The position numbers and the translations under genes were made by a program. Below the pieces are notes generated by a model. It was not told the origin of the DNA, searched no databases, and saw nothing but the letters and a program-made list of their open reading frames with translations. From positions 124,001 through 188,000 of the forward strand of contig NZ_JACHNU010000003.1 of NCBI RefSeq assembly GCF_014199525.1: 64,000 nucleotides of DNA, in the 5' to 3' direction. Positions within the stretch are counted from its first letter, which is position 1. Every line of letters begins with the position of its first letter. The stretch comes from Conexibacter arvalis. GTDB taxonomy: Bacteria; Actinomycetota; Thermoleophilia; Solirubrobacterales; Solirubrobacteraceae. Below are positions 17,229 to 25,372 of the stretch, piece after piece.

Positions 17229-17897
17229 ATGCCAAAAATCCTGCTTTCCTGCCTTCTGGGCGCTGCTGCCCTGATCGCTGCCGGCTGCGGCGGCTCGAAC
17301 CCCACGCCGGACAGAACGACGACCGTTGCCGAAGACCCCGCGCCCGTCGAGCAGAAGAACAGCGGAGACGACTGCGACGCGAAGGGCATCAACGCGACGG
17401 AGGGGAAGACCGGCACATGCACCATCGATGACGTGACCTACCGCGTCGTTGACCGGCGGGACCGGCTCAAGCTCCAGCGCACGACCACGGCACTCAAGGA
17501 CGTGTATGTGCTTGAGGAGGTCGGGATGCCGGACGGCTACGCTGGCGAGCCGGTGAAGCCGGAGAACGGCCGCTTTGTCGTACTGCGGATCGGTGTCCGC
17601 AACAACTCGAACCAGCCGCTTGAAAAGGCGCTGCTCGCGCCGTCCGCTGCCCTGATCGTCGGGAGAAACGAGTACGCCTCCTCCGACGATGGCGCGGCGG
17701 CCTACTACCAATCGATGAACCTCGGTCTGCCGCAGTCGAACACGATCCAGCCGAAGACGGCGAGCGACGCCCTGGTCGTCTTCGACCTCACGCCGGGCGT
17801 GGCCAGAGCGGTCAACAGACGTGGAAGCTCACTGCGGCTGGGGTCGTCCAACGCCGATGAATCGTCGCTCGTCGGGGTGATCCGACTCTGGAAGTAG
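17229..17897 (+). CDS. DUF4352-like secreted lipoprotein
   Basis: 222 residues from the ATG at 17229 (an upstream ATG at 17196 is possible). The signal peptide ends in a lipobox IAAGC at about residue 20, so the protein would be lipid-anchored on the outer face of the membrane. After a Thr/Asp-rich linker, a beta domain begins TCTIDDVTYRVVDR and FVVLRIGVRNNSNQPL, the DUF4352 (telokin-like) pattern. Likely cargo altering the host surface, possibly superinfection immunity (inference). Confidence 0.68.
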   Translation: MPKILLSCLLGAAALIAAGCGGSNPTPDRTTTVAEDPAPVEQKNSGDDCDAKGINATEGKTGTCTIDDVTYRVVDRRDRLKLQRTTTALKDVYVLEEVGMPDGYAGEPVKPENGRFVVLRIGVRNNSNQPLEKALLAPSAALIVGRNEYASSDDGAAAYYQSMNLGLPQSNTIQPKTASDALVVFDLTPGVARAVNRRGSSLRLGSSNADESSLVGVIRLWK

Positions 17898-17967
17898 CTC
17901 CAGTCAACCGGCCGTGCTTCCAGCGGTCCGCGTTAGGGTGCGCTGGAAGCCGACGAAAGGAACCGCA

Positions 17968-18267
17968 GTGGCCTACACGGTGTACGAGATCCGGGTCAAC
18001 GGAGAGAGAGTGACCAACCTGAACCTCTCGATCTCGGGACCGGAGCACGCAATGGAGATCGCGGCGAGAGTCAGCGCCATGACGGAACAGCCGGACCTGG
18101 TCACGGTCGGGAGAGTCGTCATCGATCCCAGCTTGACCGGCGGCGACCGCATCAAGACGGAGACAGTCGCGACGTTCGTACACGGCGAAGAGGTCGACCC
18201 GGACGATCTCGAAGCAGCAGCCGAAGATCTGGAGCCGTACTACAACCCGCACTTTCCGGAGGATTAG
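17968..18267 (+). CDS. Hypothetical protein
   Basis: 99 residues from GTG with AAAGGA 5-10 bases upstream. The N-terminal half alternates as beta strands (YTVYEIRVNGERVTNLNLSI); the C-terminus is very acidic. Not recognised. Lies between the lipoprotein and another acidic protein. Confidence 0.5.
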   Translation: MAYTVYEIRVNGERVTNLNLSISGPEHAMEIAARVSAMTEQPDLVTVGRVVIDPSLTGGDRIKTETVATFVHGEEVDPDDLEAAAEDLEPYYNPHFPED

Positions 18268-18304
18268 CGAGCCGGAACAGCGAGTAGGCCGCTAGTGTCG
18301 AGCC

Positions 18305-18682
18305 ATGCCAACACACGAACCGGAGCTGTCTGAGCCGTACTACGGTGGAGACTTCTACGACGGCGGGACCTACGACAGAACGCCGCCGGGCGCGACGATC
18401 CAGTACTTCTACACGGAGGACGACGGGTATTCGTACGACCCTGACGCGCCCGGCGAAGTCGAATGGCTGACCGAAGCGGTCGCCGCCGGCCCGGACGTGG
18501 GCTGGTCTGATGACGCCGAGCGCCGGAGAACCGGGGAGGCCATCTTGCGCCACTACTTCGCCCGCGAGCCGACGAGGGACGAGTTGGACACGTTCATGGA
18601 GGAGATCGCCCCGTCTCTCCAGGACGGACAGCCCTTTGCGATCGGCACGGACGTTCTCCGCAACGCCGGTCTGGACAGGTAG
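18305..18682 (+). CDS. Acidic hypothetical protein
   Basis: 125 residues, strongly acidic, Tyr-rich N-terminus (YYGGDFYDGGTYDR). Not recognised. Acidic small cargo proteins in phage-like elements are often DNA mimics or inhibitors, but nothing here proves it. A TAGTGT box 6 bases before the ATG and no ribosome site suggest a leaderless message. A strong terminator follows. Confidence 0.5.
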   Translation: MPTHEPELSEPYYGGDFYDGGTYDRTPPGATIQYFYTEDDGYSYDPDAPGEVEWLTEAVAAGPDVGWSDDAERRRTGEAILRHYFAREPTRDELDTFMEEIAPSLQDGQPFAIGTDVLRNAGLDR

Positions 18683-18686
18683 CAAC

Positions 18687-18725
18687 GCGCTTCCAGGGCG
18701 GCGACCCTCGCCGCCCTGGAAGCGC
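18687..18725 (+). terminator. Strong hairpin terminator
   Basis: A perfect 18-base stem (18687-18704 with 18708-18725) and a 3-base loop, immediately after the last rightward gene of the element. Confidence 0.75.
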
Positions 18726-18741
18726 GCCGCCGGAGGCGGCT

Positions 18742-18760
18742 ATGTCACAGATATGTCACG
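18742..18760. repeat. Right terminal 19-bp repeat
   Basis: Identical and same orientation to 6910-6928 (ATGTCACAGATATGTCACG). 75 bases from the right attachment core. Confidence 0.6.
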
Positions 18761-18802
18761 CCTGGGCAACAGCCGCCCATGGCTCCATAGCCCCGAAAAC
18801 GA

Positions 18803-18830
18803 GAAAAGCGCCCGTTACCAGGCGCTTTTC
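18803..18830 (-). terminator. tRNA-Thr terminator supplied by the element
   Basis: A perfect 10-base stem GAAAAGCGCC/GGCGCTTTTC with an 8-base loop, just beyond the tRNA 3' end. On the minus strand it ends in a short T run. It replaces the original host terminator displaced to 6704-6727. Confidence 0.7.
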
Positions 18831-18834
18831 CCCT

Positions 18835-18908
<74 letters not shown>

Positions 18909-18957
18909 AGCGGTTGCTCAGCGTAGCGGAAGGCGGCGCGCGGCGCTGCGAGGACCG

Positions 18958-21900
18958 TCAGCGCTCGCGCAGCAGCGCGGTCGCGGCGGTGGCGGTCAGG
19001 GGGCGGGCGAAGTGGAAGCCCTGGGCGAGCGGGCAGTCGTGCTCGACGAGGAAGCGGCGCTGGGCCTCGCTCGTGACGCCCTCGGCGACGGTCGTCATCC
19101 GCAGCGCGGCGCTCAGCTCGACGATCGCGGTGATCATCGCCGCCGCCTGCGGGTCGTCGGGGACGCCGCGCAGGAACGACTGGTCGATCTTCAGCGTCTG
19201 GACCGGCACGTCGCGCAGGCGCGCGAGCGACGAATGGCCGGCGCCGAAGTCGTCGATCGCGAGCCGGACGCCGAGCTCGTGGAGGGCGAGCACGACCGGG
19301 TTGCCGCGCTCGGCGTCGAGCATCGCGGCCGACTCGGTGATCTCCAGCGTCAGCGCCTGCGGGTCGATCCCGTGCTGCGCCAGCGCAGCGCGCACCGTAC
19401 CCGGGAAGTCCGGCCTGCGCAGCTGGCGCGGCGAGACGTTGACGTGGACGTGGCTCGCCAGCCCGGCGTCGACCCAGTTGCGCTGCTGCGCGCAGACGGC
19501 GTGCAGGACCCAGCCGCCGATCGCCTCGATCAGCCCGGCGTCCTCGGCGAGCGGGATGAACTCGTCGGGCCCGACGAGGCCGCGCTCGGCGTCCTGCCAG
19601 CGCACGAGCGCCTCGAAGGCGCGCAGCTCGCCGGTCGCGGGCGCGACGATCGGCTGGTAGTGGACGACGAAGTCGTCGCGCTGGAGCGCCCGCCGCAGCT
19701 TGCTCGTCAGCGACAGCCGCGCCAGCGTCCGGCGCGAGTCGCCGCCGTAGCTCGCGATCCCGCCGCGGCCGGCCTGCTTGACCTCGTACATCGCCGCGTC
19801 GGCGTGGCGCAGCAGCGTGTCGGCGTCGGCGGCGTCGTCGGGGTGGATGCTGATGCCGATCGACGCGCCGACCTCGAACTCGGCGTCGGCGAGGTGGAAC
19901 GGCTCCAGCAGCGCCGTCTCGACCTGCTTGGCGACCGCCTCCGCGCTCAGGCGCGGGTCTCTGTCGAGATCGGTCAGCAGGATCAGGAACTCGTCGCCGC
20001 CCTGGCGCGCCAGCAGGTCGGTCGAGCGCACGACGCCGCGCAGCCGCACCGCGATCCGCCGCAGCAGCTCGTCGCCGGCCGCGTGGCCGAGGCTGTCGTT
20101 GACCGCCTTGAAGTCGTCGAGGTCGACGTACAGCAGCGCGACCGACTGGCCGGTCCGCCTCGCGCGCGCCAGCGCCAGCGCGAGGTGCTCGTCGAGCAGC
20201 GCGCGGTTGGGCAGCCTCGTGAGGCTGTCGTGGTAGGCGAGGAAGGCGATCTGCTCCTGCGCGCGGCGCCGCTCGGTCACGTCGGTGAAGGCGGACACGA
20301 CGCCGTAGGGCCGGCTCTCGCCCTCCCTGATCAGCGGGTGGCTGGTGACCGTCGCCCACACCTCCCAGCCGTCGTCGCGCTGGAAGCGGACGACTCTCTC
20401 CGGCTGCGGCAGGCCGCTCTCCAGCGCCCGCCCGGCGGTCGAGTTCTCCCGCGTCACCGGGGTGCCGTCCTCGAAGGTCATCGAGACGCCCGGCGGCGCG
20501 GTACCGAGCCGCAGCAGCTCCTCCTCGGAGCGGGCGCCGAAGATCCGCGCCGCCGCGGCGTTGCAGCTGACCACGCGCCCGTCGGGGCCGTAGATCAGCA
20601 GCCCCTCCTCCAGCGCGCCGATCACGGCGCGGTTGCGCTCCTCGCTCTCCGCCAACGCCGCCTCGGCGATCCGGGTCGCGGTCACGTCGGTGATGATGCC
20701 CTGCGTCAGACGCGGTCTACCGTGCTCGTCCCGGATGACGGTGTCGTGCTCCCACACCCACACGACGCTGCCGTCCTTGGCGATCAGCCGGTACTCGCAG
20801 TCGAACTCCTTCTCCTCGCGGAAGGCGTAGCGCGTCTCCGCCATCACGCGGTCGACGTCGTCGGGATGGACCTGCGTGTCCCACAGCGACGTCTCGCCCA
20901 GCCAGCCCTCCGCCGGGAAGCCGAGCAGCTCCTCGATCTGCGGGCTGACGTACATCAGCGTCCCCAGCTCGTCCCAGTCCGCGACGTAGGTGACCGCCGG
21001 GATCGTCTCGATCAGCGTGCGGTAGCGCGACTCGGTCTCGGCCAGCTCGACAGCGGCCGTCACGCGCGCGGTCACGTCGCGCAGGATCCCGATGTAGCGG
21101 CGCACGACGCCGTCGTCGTCGCGGACCGGCATCAGGAAGATCTCGTTCCAGAATGCGGAGCCGTCGCGCCGGTAGTTGCGCGCCGTCACCCAGCACTCCT
21201 CGCCGGCGTGGAGCGCCGCCCGCATCTCGGCGACCGTCGCGGGATCGGTCTCCGGTCCCTGCAGCATCGAGAGGCTGCGGCCGAGCACCTCCCTGGAGCG
21301 ATACCCGGTCAGCTGCTCGAACGCCTCGTTGACGAAGGCCGCCGCCCAGCCGCGCTCCTCGTCGCGCTCGCAGATGACGATCCCGTTGTTGGTCGCCGCG
21401 AGCGCCCGCTCGTGCAGGTCGAGCAGCGCGGCGCCGCGCCGGTAGCGGAGGTGGACGGCGACCTGGCCGGCGAGCGCGGCGACGTCGGCGACCAGCGGCT
21501 CGTCGATCCGCGTCCCCGGCTCCAGCCGCAGCTCCAGCACCCCCTCGCAGGCGTCGCCGGCGATCAGCGGGATCGCGATCGTCCCGTGGGCCCAGACGGT
21601 CTCGCGCCGCGCCCGCGCGACCCGCACCGGGTCGCCGTCGCCGTGCGGCTCGGCGGCGCGCGCCGGCTCGGCGGCCGGGGCGGGCTCGGCCGTCGGAGCG
21701 GGCTCGGCGGCCGGAGCGGACGGGTCGGCCGGAGCGACCTGGGCGGCCGCAGCGGGCTCGACCGCGGCGGCCGAATCGGCGGCGCCCAGCACCGCCACGG
21801 GACGCAGGTCGCCCCGCGTCGCGACCTCCCACGCGACCCCCGCGCCCGCCTCGAACAGCTCGGCCAGCACGCCGAGCGCCTCCCGCAGCAGCTCCTCGGG

Positions 21901-22488
21901 CGACAGCTCGGCCGCGAGGCGGTCGGCGAGCGCGCGCTGGGCGCCGAGCAGCCGGGCGGCCCGCACGGCGGCGCGGCGGTCGTCGGCCCGCTCGCGCTCG
22001 CGCGCGACCGTCTCGGCGAGCCGATGGCGCTCGGGCTCGTGCGCGATGAGGGCACCGTCGCCGTCGCCGTCGGGCCTGTGCGCGTCGGGCTCGGTCAGCA
22101 CGAGCGTGACGTCGGCGGCGCGGGCCAGCTCGAGCGCCCGCTCGACCTCGTCGCGATCGCGCAGCCCGCAGACGAGCACGTGCCAGCCGCCTCGCTCGAG
22201 CGCCTCCGGCAGTCCGACCGGATCGTGCAGCGTCACCGCCTCGATCGGCCCGACGCCGCCCCGCAGAGCATCGACGAGCGTGGAGGCGGCGTCCGGGTCT
22301 CGATGGACGACGAGCGCGCGCACGGTGGGTTCAGGAGGCCGGCCCCCGGTCTTCGTCACCCGGGTCTGTTGGTGGTTACTGCCTCGCCCCCTCGAATCCT
22401 GCATCGGACCGCGCCTGCCTCCCAGCGCGGAAGCACCCCGCTCCCGTTCGCCGACCGTCGTCGCCTCGCCCACCGTCAGGCTACCCAC
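18958..22488 (-). CDS. GAF-PAS-PAS-PAS-GGDEF-EAL cyclic-di-GMP signalling protein
   Basis: Up to 1176 residues. A receiver-like N-terminal domain (VRALVVHRDPDA) is followed by a GAF-like region (~190-350), three PAS domains (first with GRSLSMLQGPETD at ~402, a LOV-like signature lacking the photoactive Cys), GGDEF (RQGGDEF at ~828) and EAL (FEALVRW ~957, DDFGAG ~1076). Both catalytic motifs are intact, so it could make and break cyclic-di-GMP. An Ala/Pro-rich repeat (AEPAPTAEPAPAAEP) lies near residue 265. The start is uncertain: GTG at 22488, or a GTG or ATG 6-56 codons later. Confidence 0.88.
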   Translation of the reverse strand: MGSLTVGEATTVGERERGASALGGRRGPMQDSRGRGSNHQQTRVTKTGGRPPEPTVRALVVHRDPDAASTLVDALRGGVGPIEAVTLHDPVGLPEALERGGWHVLVCGLRDRDEVERALELARAADVTLVLTEPDAHRPDGDGDGALIAHEPERHRLAETVARERERADDRRAAVRAARLLGAQRALADRLAAELSPEELLREALGVLAELFEAGAGVAWEVATRGDLRPVAVLGAADSAAAVEPAAAAQVAPADPSAPAAEPAPTAEPAPAAEPARAAEPHGDGDPVRVARARRETVWAHGTIAIPLIAGDACEGVLELRLEPGTRIDEPLVADVAALAGQVAVHLRYRRGAALLDLHERALAATNNGIVICERDEERGWAAAFVNEAFEQLTGYRSREVLGRSLSMLQGPETDPATVAEMRAALHAGEECWVTARNYRRDGSAFWNEIFLMPVRDDDGVVRRYIGILRDVTARVTAAVELAETESRYRTLIETIPAVTYVADWDELGTLMYVSPQIEELLGFPAEGWLGETSLWDTQVHPDDVDRVMAETRYAFREEKEFDCEYRLIAKDGSVVWVWEHDTVIRDEHGRPRLTQGIITDVTATRIAEAALAESEERNRAVIGALEEGLLIYGPDGRVVSCNAAAARIFGARSEEELLRLGTAPPGVSMTFEDGTPVTRENSTAGRALESGLPQPERVVRFQRDDGWEVWATVTSHPLIREGESRPYGVVSAFTDVTERRRAQEQIAFLAYHDSLTRLPNRALLDEHLALALARARRTGQSVALLYVDLDDFKAVNDSLGHAAGDELLRRIAVRLRGVVRSTDLLARQGGDEFLILLTDLDRDPRLSAEAVAKQVETALLEPFHLADAEFEVGASIGISIHPDDAADADTLLRHADAAMYEVKQAGRGGIASYGGDSRRTLARLSLTSKLRRALQRDDFVVHYQPIVAPATGELRAFEALVRWQDAERGLVGPDEFIPLAEDAGLIEAIGGWVLHAVCAQQRNWVDAGLASHVHVNVSPRQLRRPDFPGTVRAALAQHGIDPQALTLEITESAAMLDAERGNPVVLALHELGVRLAIDDFGAGHSSLARLRDVPVQTLKIDQSFLRGVPDDPQAAAMITAIVELSAALRMTTVAEGVTSEAQRRFLVEHDCPLAQGFHFARPLTATAATALLRER

Positions 22489-22574
22489 GTGGGACGGGCG
22501 CGTCGCTCCCGCCGACGCGCCGGTTTCCGTGCCGCCCAGCTGCGCCGCACGCGCGATCCGTACGATCCCGGCCC

Positions 22575-23027
22575 ATGAGCGACGATCGCGACGCGGCGCT
22601 GGACGCGCTGAAGGACCAGCTCTCCGAGCTGCTCGCGGCGCAGCGGCGGCTGCGCGGGCGGGACGCCGGCCAGCGCGGGGGCGCGCTCAGCTTCCCCCAG
22701 TACCGGCTCGTGCGCGAGCTGGCGAGAGCCGGGAGCGAGGGGATGCCCGCGACGCAGCTGGCGGCCGCGGCCGAGCTCGCGCCGCCGACCGTCACGCAGA
22801 TGCTCGACCAGCTCGCGCAGTGGGGCTACGTCGAGCGGACGCGCTCCGAGCGCGACCGCCGCGTCGTCACCAACCGGCTGACCGACAAGGGCCGCGAGCG
22901 GCTCGCCGAGAAGGACGCGCAGCACGCCGAGAAGTGGCGCGCCGCGTTCGCCGACCTCGACCGCGACGCGCTCTCCGCCGGCGTCGCGGTGCTGGAGCGG
23001 CTCGGCCGCCTCTACGACGATCTCTGA
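22575..23027 (+). CDS. MarR-family transcriptional regulator
   Basis: 150 residues with the MarR winged helix (LSFPQYRLVRELARAG, then PPTVTQMLDQLAQWGYVERT and SERDRRVV in the wing). TACGAT ends 8 bases before the ATG with no ribosome site, so probably leaderless. Convergent with, and overlapping by 16 bases, the next gene; its targets are unknown. Confidence 0.85.
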   Translation: MSDDRDAALDALKDQLSELLAAQRRLRGRDAGQRGGALSFPQYRLVRELARAGSEGMPATQLAAAAELAPPTVTQMLDQLAQWGYVERTRSERDRRVVTNRLTDKGRERLAEKDAQHAEKWRAAFADLDRDALSAGVAVLERLGRLYDDL

Positions 23028-24043
23028 GCGGAGCGCTCCGCCGACCACGCGCCCAGCAGCGCCCGCGCCGCCGCCTCGACGATCCGCTCGCGCTCGCGCT
23101 CGGCGCCCGCGGGCTCCTCCCCGGCGGTCGTCGCGTCGAGCCAGCGGCCGGCGAAGCGCAGCGCCGTCGAGCGCGCGAGCGCGAGCGCTCCGCGCCACTC
23201 GTACGCCTCCGGCGCCTCGCCGAGGTCGCCGAGCGTCAGCACGTCGACGGCGATCGCGAGCCCGGTCTCCCACGTCCCCTCGCCGCCGGCCCGGCCGACG
23301 CTGGCGTCGTGGACGAAGACGAGCGCGGCCGCGACCTCGACCCACAGCCCGCGCGCGGCGACGAGGTCGGCCGGCTCGATCCCGGTCATCGTCATCGACT
23401 CGAGCTGCCAGAGGAGGTGGTCGAGGTGGGCGAGCGTCGCGCCGGGCCGGACGTAGACGTGCAGCGGCGCGTCGTGTCCGGTCCCGCGCAGCAGCGCGCG
23501 CCCCTCGGCCGCGATCGGCTCCAGCTCGCGCACCGCCTCCATCCCGCTCTCGACGGCGACCGGGCCGGCCAGCAGCTCCTGCGCGACCAGCTCGGCGGCG
23601 GCGATCGCGACGACGTCGGCGCCGACCGGCGCCTGCGGCTCGGCCGACGCGCCCAGCAGCTCGATCCGCTCGCGCAGCTGCGCGGCGGTCGGCCGCGGCC
23701 CGGCCGCTCCCGCGCGGCGCAGGCGCTCCCAACGCCGCAGGGTCCGCTGCAGCCGCGGCGGCAGCCCGACCGCCGGCGGGTCGCCGCCGGGCCGCCGCGC
23801 GCGTGCCGCCGCGTCGGCGAGCGCCGTCAGGCGCGCGAGCAGCGCCAGCGTCTCGTCGCGGTCGACGCCGTGGTAGACGATCGCGACGGCGTCGCCGACG
23901 TAGGCCTCCAGCGCCGCGCGCGAGGGCGCCGCCGGCGGCCGTGGGACGGAGGGCGCGACACGGCGCAGCGCCGTCTCCAGCGCGGCGACCGCGTCAGGCG
24001 GGGCGTCACTGAGGTCAGGTGGATCGGTGGGCGGGTGCTTCAT
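23012..24043 (-). CDS. Hypothetical protein, mostly helical
   Basis: 343 residues, Ala/Arg/Glu-rich, predicted largely helical with no recognisable motif or membrane segment. HVYVRPGATLAHLDHLLWQLESM is the most distinctive region. The 3' end overlaps MarR tail to tail. Coding is supported by consistent codon use over the whole frame. Confidence 0.6.
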   Translation of the reverse strand: MKHPPTDPPDLSDAPPDAVAALETALRRVAPSVPRPPAAPSRAALEAYVGDAVAIVYHGVDRDETLALLARLTALADAAARARRPGGDPPAVGLPPRLQRTLRRWERLRRAGAAGPRPTAAQLRERIELLGASAEPQAPVGADVVAIAAAELVAQELLAGPVAVESGMEAVRELEPIAAEGRALLRGTGHDAPLHVYVRPGATLAHLDHLLWQLESMTMTGIEPADLVAARGLWVEVAAALVFVHDASVGRAGGEGTWETGLAIAVDVLTLGDLGEAPEAYEWRGALALARSTALRFAGRWLDATTAGEEPAGAERERERIVEAAARALLGAWSAERSAQRSS

Positions 24044-24179
24044 GTGTGGATGTCGCCCCGCGCGTCGCCGCTCCCCCCGGCGAATCGCCCGCGCCGGCCC
24101 CGGGTGCCGTGCGACACACTGCGTCGGCCGCGGCGCGCGTATGGTTCAAGGCAGCTTCCCCACGATCGAGGATCCGCCA

Positions 24180-25082
24180 ATGTCCAGCACGCTCATCGTC
24201 GGTTTCGACGGCCGCGACCATGCGGCCGACGCGCTCGCGCTCGGGCGTCTGCTCGCGAGCCGGACCGGCGCCAGGCTGCTCGTCGCGTGCGCCTATCCCG
24301 AGGATCCGCTCGGCGAGAGCGGCGCCGCCGCCGACGTCGGGACCGACGTCCGCCACGACGCCGAGGCGGCGCTCGACAGAGCGCGCGCGCTCGTCGCGGG
24401 GCAGGGCGGCGAGCCGGTCGAGGTCGAGTACCACGCGCTCGCGGGAGCGAAGCCGTCGCAGGTCCTCCACGACCTCGCCGAGCGCACCAGCGCGACCGCG
24501 ATCGTCGTCGGCGCGACCCATCACGGCGCCGCCGTGCGGCTGCTGACCGGCTCGACGCCGGAGCGCGTGCTCGACGGCTCGCCGTGCGCCGTCGCCGTCG
24601 CCCCGGTCGGCTACGCGGACAGGGTCCCGACCGGCACGGCGCCGCTGCGGATCGCGGTCGCGTTCGACGACTCGCCGGAGGCCGACCAGGCGCTCGACGT
24701 CGCCGCCGGGCTGGCGCGCGCGGCCGGCGGCCGCCTGCGGATCGTGACGGCCGTCAACGGCGCGGTCGGCCTCTACCCGCCGCTCGACCCGAGCGCCTAC
24801 GCCGAGATCGCGGAGATCGCGCGCACCTCCGCGCGCGATCGGCTCGACGCCGCCGTCGCGCGGCTGGAGGGCGTCGAGGCCGACGTCGCCGTGCTCGACG
24901 GCGAGCCGGCCGTCGTGCTGCTGGAGGACGCGCAGGACGACGACCTGCTCGTGACCGGCTCGGGCGGCAAGGGGCCGTTCCGGCGCGTGCTGATGGGCTC
25001 GGTCTCGCGCACGCTGCTGCGCGAGGCGGCATGTCCGGTCGTGATCGTCCCCCGCGCCGACGGCGAGGGGGCGTCGTCATGA
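24180..25082 (+). CDS. Tandem universal stress protein
   Basis: 300 residues, two UspA domains. Each ends in the nucleotide-binding signature: GATHHGAAVRLLTGST (~102-117) and GSGGKGPFRRVLMGS (~260-275). Cytoplasmic ATP-binding stress protein. GAGG precedes the ATG. Its stop overlaps the small membrane protein gene. Confidence 0.88.
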   Translation: MSSTLIVGFDGRDHAADALALGRLLASRTGARLLVACAYPEDPLGESGAAADVGTDVRHDAEAALDRARALVAGQGGEPVEVEYHALAGAKPSQVLHDLAERTSATAIVVGATHHGAAVRLLTGSTPERVLDGSPCAVAVAPVGYADRVPTGTAPLRIAVAFDDSPEADQALDVAAGLARAAGGRLRIVTAVNGAVGLYPPLDPSAYAEIAEIARTSARDRLDAAVARLEGVEADVAVLDGEPAVVLLEDAQDDDLLVTGSGGKGPFRRVLMGSVSRTLLREAACPVVIVPRADGEGASS

Positions 25083-25333
25083 GGGCGGCGCTGACGCTGA
25101 CGCGGTACGTGCTGCCCGCGGTGATCGTGGTCGTCGGGCTCGTCTTCGTCGCGATCGACCCGGCCGGGAACTGGGAGGGCGCCGCCTGCCTGATCGGCGC
25201 CGGGCTGTCGGTCTCGCTGCTGAACCTCCTCCACCGGATCGGCGTCGACGGCGACGACGACCGCGACCGCGAGGCCGCCCAGCGCCGCTACTTCGACGAG
25301 CACGGCCACTGGCCCGACGAGCGGACCGGCTAG
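25079..25333 (+). CDS. Small two-helix membrane protein
   Basis: 84 residues, two hydrophobic helices (VLPAVIVVVGLVFVAI and AACLIGAGLSVSLLNLL), then an acidic tail. Coupled to the universal stress protein by ATGA. Not recognised. Confidence 0.65.
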   Translation: MRAALTLTRYVLPAVIVVVGLVFVAIDPAGNWEGAACLIGAGLSVSLLNLLHRIGVDGDDDRDREAAQRRYFDEHGHWPDERTG

Positions 25334-25363
25334 CCGGTCCGCCTGCCGGCCCCTGCGGCCGGC
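25321..25363. terminator. Tandem hairpins between convergent operons
   Basis: A 22-base perfect palindrome (25321-25342) spans the stop codon of the membrane protein gene, followed by stem GCCGGCC/GGCCGGC at 25345-25363. Serves the converging transcripts. Confidence 0.6.
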
Positions 25364-25372
25364 CGCCGGTCG

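Noticed and set aside
19012-22578. Very long plus-strand open frame (1188 codons)
   Set aside because: It lies opposite the PAS-GGDEF-EAL gene; the translated product is low-complexity Arg/Ala/Val/Gln with no domain. A GC-rich shadow.
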